Shown piece by piece: positions 59,210-64,000 of a stretch of DNA of 64,000 nucleotides. Origin of the DNA: Arthrobacter_E sp044748305 (GTDB lineage: Bacteria > Actinomycetota > Actinomycetes > Actinomycetales > Micrococcaceae); NCBI RefSeq assembly GCF_044748305.1, contig NZ_JBIVFT010000004.1:186001-250000 (forward strand), in the 5' to 3' direction. The position numbers were made by a program, and so were the translations under genes. The notes below the pieces were generated by a model that had not been told where the DNA came from, ran no database searches, and saw only the letters and a program-made list of their open reading frames with translations. The number at the start of each line of letters is the position of its first letter. The stretch's first letter is position 1.

Positions 59210-60022
59210 CTATGCGCCGCGGGTGTAGGAAAATGCGGCACTCGCTCCAGCCGGGGAGGTCACGACAATCGGGACGGACCCGGCAGAACCGGCCGGGATG
59301 GTCGCGACGATGGTGGTGTCATCCACGACGGTGTACGAGGTCGCGTTCGTGCCGCCGATCTTCACGCCCGTGGCGCCGGTCGTGCCGGTGAAGCCTGCGC
59401 CCTTGATCGTGATCAGGGAGCCCGCTGCGGCACCGGATGGTGTCGCCCCGGTCACCGTCGGCGCGGTTGCCGTGAGCTGGTCGATGTACGAGACAGCCTT
59501 CACGCCCGCGTTGTCGGGGAAGGCCTCGATCGTCACCTCGTACTTGATGACATCCGAGTGGACGAACGTCACGTCACCGCTGGTGGTGATCTGGCCGTTC
59601 TTGATCAACTCACGGATCGCCATCGATCCGTCCCGCATGTCCAGGACGAATGCCTTGCGCACGGGCAACTTGGACGTCTGGTTGATCTGGATCTTCTGGC
59701 CCGTGATGATGACGTTCTCGGCACCATGGATCAGCTTGAGGACATCGGCGTTCGCCGACTCCAGGAAGGAGAACTTGTAGACGATCGAGTGCTCGGTACG
59801 GACGATCTTGACGACGTCGCCGCCCCACGCCTTGATCTTTTCGTCCGAGGCGTCTGTCGTACGGACCACACCGTCCTCACCGATATACCCGGCCTTGACA
59901 AAGGCCGAGTCGAGAGCGTCGGTAGCGTCGGTGGGCATGACGCCCGAAGGGTCGTTGAAGCACACGCCGCCCGTTGCGGTCAGCGGGGTGCCGGTAAGAA
60001 TGGCATCGGTTCCATTGGCCAT
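59210..60022 (-). CDS. Major tail (tube) protein with C-terminal IPT/TIG domain
   Basis: 270 residues. Tube domain (1-180) with GGVCFNDPSGVMPTDAT, KIVRTEHSIVYKFSFLES and RKAFVLDMRDGSMAIREL. The extra C-terminus (about 185-270; APTVTGATPSGAAAGSLITI, VVDDTTIVATIPAGSAGSV) is an Ig-like IPT/TIG fold, which decorates many siphovirus tubes and may bind host glycans. Confidence 0.9.
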   Translation of the reverse strand: MANGTDAILTGTPLTATGGVCFNDPSGVMPTDATDALDSAFVKAGYIGEDGVVRTTDASDEKIKAWGGDVVKIVRTEHSIVYKFSFLESANADVLKLIHGAENVIITGQKIQINQTSKLPVRKAFVLDMRDGSMAIRELIKNGQITTSGDVTFVHSDVIKYEVTIEAFPDNAGVKAVSYIDQLTATAPTVTGATPSGAAAGSLITIKGAGFTGTTGATGVKIGGTNATSYTVVDDTTIVATIPAGSAGSVPIVVTSPAGASAAFSYTRGA

Positions 60023-60088
60023 GAGAGGTTCCTTTTCAGAGGGTTGCGTCGGCTCTGATCAGGGACAGGCACCACCCTGGCGGGTGGT

Positions 60089-60481
60089 TTAGAGGGTTCT
60101 TCGTTCCCCTCTGAAATCGAGGGTCGCCGTCAGCACGTACCGGGCCTGACCCGTCACGTCGTCGGGGACCCATGCAGGGCGTGACCAACCGCGACGGCGG
60201 TACACCCCGGTATGGCGTTCGGGCCACACCCACAACAGCCCGAATAAATCCCGGGCCACCCGGGACGCCGTCGAGGAGTCTTTCGCATAGACATCGAAGG
60301 TCAGCCGGACTTCGTCCATCACGACGTCGTGCCGGCCTGCTCCCCCGGTGTCGGTGACCTGAATGAACAGGTCCGGACGGTCGGCCGGCATCTTCTGCCC
60401 TACCTCCGCATCAAGGAAGTGCTGCTTGATGAAGGCGATTGCGAGGACAGTCGGTTCAGGGGATGCGATGAAGTCAGTCAC
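60089..60481 (-). CDS. Tail terminator-like protein
   Basis: 130 residues. Pattern EPTVLAIAFIKQHF, MPADRPDLFIQVTDTGGAGRHDVVMDEVRLTFDVYA matches phage tail-completion/terminator proteins. 8-bp overlap with the neck gene. Confidence 0.72.
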   Translation of the reverse strand: MTDFIASPEPTVLAIAFIKQHFLDAEVGQKMPADRPDLFIQVTDTGGAGRHDVVMDEVRLTFDVYAKDSSTASRVARDLFGLLWVWPERHTGVYRRRGWSRPAWVPDDVTGQARYVLTATLDFRGERRTL

Positions 60482-60728
60482 GAGCTGCGTCCATCGCCCG
60501 GATCAAGGAGTGGTGCTTCCGGTTGTGATTCGCGGCATGGCCGAGCGCCATGACCGAAGCAGCCGAGCGCGTGTCCTCCAGGACGAGGTCCGTGACCTTG
60601 AAACCCATGGACTCCCCGCCGGCGGCGCGCGCCACCTCCTTGGCCTTCGCCAGAACAAGGTCCTGAACGGCCTTGCTGTTGAGCACCTGCTTGACGAAAC
60701 CGCTGTTGCGTCCGTTCTTCTTAGCCAT
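60474..60728 (-). CDS. Small head-tail joining (neck) protein
   Basis: 84 residues, helical. Contains SKAVQDLVLAKAKEVARAAG and ARVTDLVLED-like sequence (FKVTDLVLEDTRSAASVMAL) and HANHNRKHH-type basic stretch. Position fits an HK97 gp10-like neck protein. 8-bp overlaps at both ends show tight coupling. Confidence 0.65.
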   Translation of the reverse strand: MAKKNGRNSGFVKQVLNSKAVQDLVLAKAKEVARAAGGESMGFKVTDLVLEDTRSAASVMALGHAANHNRKHHSLIRAMDAARD

Positions 60729-61077
60729 CGACCCTCCTGAGCTTCGCTACGGTGCCGGACGGCATACCCGGCATGGGGTGTGACCACCGATCCGGTACGC
60801 CGTTCACGATGAACGTTCCGTGCCCGGGGATGGTGACCCGGTCCCGGTCGGCGAGCGCCGTTTCGTAGGGTGCGATGAGCATTGGTTCAGTGACGACGCG
60901 ACGTTCGTACCCGCCGTCGAACACGACCCGGGAGCCGCCTGGGTCGAAGGATGAAATCGGCATGTATTCTGCAGGCCCGAAGGTCTCGGTTGCGTTGCCG
61001 AAATCGTCCTTCCCTGCGCCGGTGTGCGGCTCTCGGATCGCGTTGAGCAGTGCGTCGAAGAGTCCCCACCCGCTCAC
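60721..61077 (-). CDS. Head-tail connector/stopper protein
   Basis: 118 residues from GTG 61077, whose GTGA overlaps the stop of the upstream gene. Beta-rich: FDPGGSRVVFDGGYERRVVTEP, DRDRVTIPGHGTFIVNGVPDRW. Typical head-closure (stopper) protein signature. Longer frame upstream is rejected. Confidence 0.72.
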   Translation of the reverse strand: MSGWGLFDALLNAIREPHTGAGKDDFGNATETFGPAEYMPISSFDPGGSRVVFDGGYERRVVTEPMLIAPYETALADRDRVTIPGHGTFIVNGVPDRWSHPMPGMPSGTVAKLRRVDG

Positions 61078-61502
61078 CGGACGTTTTCCTTCCAGATGCC
61101 CAGTGACTCGTAGTGTCCGGAGGGCGGGAACGATCCCGCAGGGTGTGCGGCGGTGACGCGTCCTTCGAAGACTTCGATCATCCAGGGCAGGAGGGTGTAG
61201 TCGCCGTCGGCGGTGTCGCCGCGGAGGGTGACTTGCTGAGCGAAGGGTCCGGTGGTCTGAGACCACGAGCGTGAGTTGCGTGTCGGTCCGGCACCGAGCT
61301 TGTCGAGGACGAGCTCGACAACGACGTCGGAGACGTCGTCCTGGTCGAGGTCTCCGGAGGCTATGTGCTGGTCGACGTCGCGGTAGAGGCGGCGGATCCG
61401 GCGGGAGACTGCGCTGAGGTAGTACTCGGCGCGGGTCGTCTCCGTCGGTGTGAGGGCCCGCCATGCGGCGGTCACCTGTTGAATGGTTGCCAGGTCCTCC
61501 AT
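61074..61502 (-). CDS. Head-tail adaptor (Gp19/Gp6-like)
   Basis: 142 residues. N-terminal helices with EDLATIQQVTAAWRALTPTETTRAEYYLSAVSRRIRR and a DDVSDVVVELVLDKL helix match the phage Gp19/Gp15 adaptor family. C-terminus binds the next connector. Confidence 0.75.
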   Translation of the reverse strand: MEDLATIQQVTAAWRALTPTETTRAEYYLSAVSRRIRRLYRDVDQHIASGDLDQDDVSDVVVELVLDKLGAGPTRNSRSWSQTTGPFAQQVTLRGDTADGDYTLLPWMIEVFEGRVTAAHPAGSFPPSGHYESLGIWKENVR

Positions 61503-61517
61503 GACGGGCCCTCCTCT

Positions 61518-61844
61518 CTACTTGGCCGGGGTCTTGGCCGCTGCGGCCTTCGCGGCGGCGTCGGCCTTAGCCTTCTCCTCGGCATCCGCCTTGGCCTGCG
61601 CGGCGGCATCCGCCTTGGCCTGAGCTTCGGCGGCTGCCTTGGCTTCGGCGTCCGGGTCCGGTTCGGGTTCGGGTTGGACGGCGGTGATCAGGCCGAGCAC
61701 TTCGAGCTGCTCAAGCTTGGCCGGATCAATGCCCACCGGGAGCGGGTTTCCGTGTTCGATGATGCGCGCCACGCGGTGCCCGTCCGCCGGTCCGATCTCG
61801 ACCTTCAGGTGAGCGATGTTCGCCACGTACTGGGTCTCCGTCAT
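61518..61844 (-). CDS. Capsid-adjacent protein with Ala/Lys/Glu-rich tail
   Basis: 108 residues. First 55 residues compact (YVANIAHLKVEIGPADGHRV); the rest is an AEAKAAAEAQAKAD-type helical low-complexity tail. Located between capsid and adaptor genes; function unknown. Confidence 0.7.
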   Translation of the reverse strand: MTETQYVANIAHLKVEIGPADGHRVARIIEHGNPLPVGIDPAKLEQLEVLGLITAVQPEPEPDPDAEAKAAAEAQAKADAAAQAKADAEEKAKADAAAKAAAAKTPAK

Positions 61845-61846
61845 GA

Positions 61847-62755
61847 TCAGAGCCCCGTTCCGGTGACGACGAGCCCGGAGAGCGGGTTCGTCACGACGGG
61901 CACGTGCGGGTTCCGTGCCTGGATGCGGGACTTGTCCGCTTCCTGGCGGAAGGAAGCGATCTCCACACCCGTATCGGTGCCGACCGGCTTGTACTCCGGG
62001 GAGGGGATCTTCTCGCGGGCAATGCCGCCGAGGCGGCGACGGTCCACGAACAGCGGGTTGACGAACTCGTCATCGTCGCTGGAGATCCATGTCAGTCCGG
62101 CGATGACCGGGAACGCGCCCGTCTGGGCGGTCGTGTCGTTGTCCGGGAGGATGTCGAGAAGCTCCGGGATGATCTCGGCGTAGTCGTCGGCGGAGAGCAC
62201 CACGGTGTCCAGGCTGTAGCCCAGCTTCAGCTTGCGGACCTGGGCCTGGGCGCGCAGAGCGTCCTTGAGGATCTGCTTGCCCGTGGTCCATGGCGCGCCG
62301 GCGGCGAGCGTCTGAGTGACCGAGGACTGGATCACTCCAAGGGCGAGCTCGTTGGCATCGAATACCAGCTCCGTCTGCAGGAACAGCATGGCCTCATCGA
62401 TGGGCTGGCGGAGGGACCGGCCGACCTCTTCGTCCGTGACCTCGGTCGCGAGTCCGCGCTTGGTCGAGGTGTAGATGGTGTACTGCTCGGCACTCATCGG
62501 CGTGAGCTTGTACTCGGCGCCCGGTGCCACGGACTCGGCACCGCGCTCGGTGCGGATCTTTTCATTCGTCGGCACCGCGATCGCGCCGCCCTGGACCTGG
62601 TAGCGGCCGGACAGCAGGAAGTTGCCGATGAACTGCTGGGCGGAGAGAATCTCCCCCAGACGCCGGGCCAGTAGCGCCGGGTTCTTTACGAACGCGAGCA
62701 GCTCTGCCACGGTGGCGTTCCCGAGCTGGCTCGGGGTGTACGGGTACGTCTGCAC
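61847..62755 (-). CDS. Major capsid protein (HK97 fold)
   Basis: 302 residues from GTG 62755 with AAAGGAGA upstream. E-loop/P-domain pattern: LLSGRYQVQGGAIAVPTNEK, TSTKRGLATEVTDEEVGRSL, TELVFDANELALGVIQSSVT, KLGYSLDTVVLSADDYAEII and VEIASFRQEADKSRIQARN. Matches actinophage capsids lacking a delta domain (scaffold supplied separately). Confidence 0.92.
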   Translation of the reverse strand: MQTYPYTPSQLGNATVAELLAFVKNPALLARRLGEILSAQQFIGNFLLSGRYQVQGGAIAVPTNEKIRTERGAESVAPGAEYKLTPMSAEQYTIYTSTKRGLATEVTDEEVGRSLRQPIDEAMLFLQTELVFDANELALGVIQSSVTQTLAAGAPWTTGKQILKDALRAQAQVRKLKLGYSLDTVVLSADDYAEIIPELLDILPDNDTTAQTGAFPVIAGLTWISSDDDEFVNPLFVDRRRLGGIAREKIPSPEYKPVGTDTGVEIASFRQEADKSRIQARNPHVPVVTNPLSGLVVTGTGL

Positions 62756-62768
62756 TGGGTCTCCTTTC

Positions 62769-63131
62769 TCAGAACCAGATGATCTCGACCAGGGCGCCGT
62801 CGGCCGCCGTGGTGATGGCCAGGCCAAGGGCCGTGCCGGTCGTGGCCGTGCGGACCTTGCCGGAGCCTGCGGCCTCGACCTTCGTCCCGCGGGCAATCGC
62901 GCCGGAGGCGGCCAGGATGTGCACGGGCTTGCCGAGTTCGACGGTGACGTGCTCGCCGACGGCCGCGTCATGGCCGGGGATGCCCACGACCTTCACGGAT
63001 GCCGCGGCGGCTGGGACCACAGCCCGGTCAGTCGCGCCGAGCTCGACAGGCTGTCCTGCCGTGACGGCAGCGCCGGCCACGAACGTGACCGTGTCGCCCG
63101 GGCGGTACTTGGGCAGATACTGGATTCCCAT
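62769..63131 (-). CDS. Capsid decoration protein (DUF2190-like)
   Basis: 120 residues from ATG 63131. Beta-barrel pattern GIQYLPKYRPGDTVTFVAGAAVTAGQPVELGATD and GIPGHDAAVGEHVTVEL match DUF2190/gpD-like capsid-stabilising proteins. Starts 1 bp after the protease gene. Confidence 0.8.
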   Translation of the reverse strand: MGIQYLPKYRPGDTVTFVAGAAVTAGQPVELGATDRAVVPAAAASVKVVGIPGHDAAVGEHVTVELGKPVHILAASGAIARGTKVEAAGSGKVRTATTGTALGLAITTAADGALVEIIWF

Positions 63132-63132
63132 C

Positions 63133-63612
63133 TCAGGCCTCCTTCGTCTTGGGGAAGATGCGGTTGTAGGTGGACTCATCAGCCGCCTCGTCGACCCCGC
63201 CGGTGTATCCGTTAGGTTCGAGCGGGACGACCAGACCCTTCTCCAGGCCGTTGAGGACCTGCTCCATCCCGGGGTCAGCCGCGATGGTGTTCAGCCAGTG
63301 TTCACGGCGGGCCGGGGCGATGCGACCGTCCTGGACGGCGGCATCGACTGCGGCCTCGCGGCGGGTGGTCAGCTGCTCCTGGCGGGCCTCGCGGCCCTCC
63401 CGCGCTTGCGCCTGCAGTTCGCGGTAGCTGTCCTCATCCACGACGACTGTTCCCTCGGCGGGCGCCGTGACGGGCGTGGAGGTTTCGGTCTCCTCCTCGA
63501 CCTCCTCCAGCGCTTCGTCGACGGCTTCGAGGATCTGGTCCTCGCTGAGCTCCGAGTCGGCCGGGATACCGAGCCGTTCGCGGAGCCCCTTCATGAAAGC
63601 GTCCGACGCCAT
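63133..63612 (-). CDS. Nested scaffold protein from internal start
   Basis: 159 residues from ATG 63612 (MASDAFMKGLRERLGIPADS), in frame with the protease. Strong internal Shine-Dalgarno. Similar nested scaffold genes (as lambda C/Nu3) are known in phages. Inference from the ribosome site and domain boundary. Confidence 0.6.
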   Translation of the reverse strand: MASDAFMKGLRERLGIPADSELSEDQILEAVDEALEEVEEETETSTPVTAPAEGTVVVDEDSYRELQAQAREGREARQEQLTTRREAAVDAAVQDGRIAPARREHWLNTIAADPGMEQVLNGLEKGLVVPLEPNGYTGGVDEAADESTYNRIFPKTKEA

Positions 63613-64000
63613 GTCGGTTGCTCCTTCCTGTGGGGTGTGAGCTGTGACCGGCTCGGTCCCAGCGCTGACATCCTGGGCTGTCCCGCCGATGGCGAGGTCC
63701 AGGCCACCGCGGCGGTGAGCGCCCGGTGGGATGTAGGGGGCCGGGGCCGCGGCGCGGCCGGCGTGGGCGAAGACCTTCATGTCGAAGGAATTGCCCGATG
63801 TGGTGTCGCCGCCGCGCTGGGGCAGCTGGGCGACGCGGTCGGCGAGGCCTGCACTGACGGCCTCCTCGGCGCTGTACCAGGTCTCGGCGTGCATGGCCTC
63901 GCGCCAGGTGGTGGTTTCTCCTCCGGTGCGCTGGGCGTAGATCCCGGCGATGGTCTGGGAGAGCCGGTCGAGGTCATCGGCGATGGAGCGGAGGAATTCG
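63133..64000 (-). CDS. ClpP-type head maturation protease with C-terminal scaffold (5' end beyond window)
   Basis: 289 residues visible; the N-terminus with the catalytic Ser/His lies past the right edge. The first part (EFLRSIADDLDRLSQTIAGIYA, REAMHAETWYSAEEAVSAGLAD) is the C-terminal handle of phage ClpP/S14 proteases. A linker follows, then an acidic coiled-coil scaffold (LSEDQILEAVDEALEEVEEE) and a basic C-terminus. An internal ATG at 63612 with AGGAAGGAG 8 nt upstream probably makes the scaffold alone. Confidence 0.88.
   Translation of the reverse strand, partial: EFLRSIADDLDRLSQTIAGIYAQRTGGETTTWREAMHAETWYSAEEAVSAGLADRVAQLPQRGGDTTSGNSFDMKVFAHAGRAAAPAPYIPPGAHRRGGLDLAIGGTAQDVSAGTEPVTAHTPQEGATDMASDAFMKGLRERLGIPADSELSEDQILEAVDEALEEVEEETETSTPVTAPAEGTVVVDEDSYRELQAQAREGREARQEQLTTRREAAVDAAVQDGRIAPARREHWLNTIAADPGMEQVLNGLEKGLVVPLEPNGYTGGVDEAADESTYNRIFPKTKEA

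Larger units (their letters stand above)
45919..64000. mobile_element. Siphovirus-type prophage (left part; continues beyond window)
   Basis: From the tRNA remnant to the right edge, every clear gene is a minus-strand phage structural or lysis gene in canonical order (head protease, capsid, connectors, tail tube, chaperones, tape measure, tail tip, lysis, fibre). The att site adjoins the late-gene end, so integrase, immunity, replication, terminase and portal genes should be to the right of 64000. No frameshifts or deletions are seen in the visible genes, so the module looks intact. Confidence 0.93.

Noticed and set aside
1..64000. CRISPR array or insertion sequence
   Set aside because: No regularly spaced direct repeats of CRISPR type and no transposase gene were seen.

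Overview
High-GC actinobacterial chromosome, most likely Arthrobacter sensu lato (Micrococcaceae). This is inferred from WhiB and mycothiol (Mca) genes, a Fem-type interpeptide-bridge transferase, a PIN-PhoH protein, many GTG starts, and repeated -10 hexamers lying only 6-7 nt before start codons (probable leaderless transcripts). The window is about 45.9 kb of host chromosome followed by about 18 kb of a siphovirus-type prophage that runs off the right edge.

Host region. 1-10.7 kb holds cell-envelope and purine genes: a partial GT2 glycosyltransferase, whiB, a TIGR03089 protein, GtrA, purK-purE, an LCP ligase, manA and a Fem-like transferase. 10.7-23.1 kb is central metabolism and housekeeping: glpX, a DUF4245 protein, beta-carbonic anhydrase, fumC, a large unknown membrane protein, an A24 prepilin peptidase, two GNAT acetyltransferases, PIN-PhoH, and a divergent Z-isoprenyl synthase/hemolysin III pair. 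23.1-28 kb is an asparagine-use cluster: FadR-type regulator, R. etli-type asparaginase, aspartase and asparagine permease. Next come lrp divergent from the brnFE exporter, a YyaL-like thioredoxin-domain protein, mca, greA, ilvA, an AI-2E-family protein and the galactose genes galM, galT and galK. 40.5-45.9 kb holds a Bax-inhibitor-1 protein, a guanidine-III riboswitch before two paired SMR exporter genes, a small HTH/Clp-N pair, a FUSC transporter split at a G7 tract, an unknown membrane protein and a PPOX protein.

Prophage. A tRNA 3' remnant at 45.88-45.94 kb marks the probable attachment site. All clear prophage genes are on the minus strand. In transcription order (right to left) they are: ClpP-type head protease with a nested scaffold, decoration protein, capsid, connector genes, tail tube, tail chaperones with a canonical CCCAAAA -1 frameshift site, M23-containing tape measure, tail tip proteins, collagen-like protein, GH25-LysM endolysin, two small membrane proteins, a tail fibre with an SGNH esterase domain, and a last tail protein followed by a terminator. 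Terminase, portal, replication, immunity and integrase genes should lie beyond the right edge.

The observations most worth follow-up are the FUSC gene split at a homopolymer, two exactly abutting perfect hairpins between greA and ilvA, the HTH/Clp-N pair with paired operator-like sites, the membrane protein at 44.4 kb with a strong operator-like palindrome, and the att/tRNA remnant. I found no clear new defence or other multi-gene novel system.
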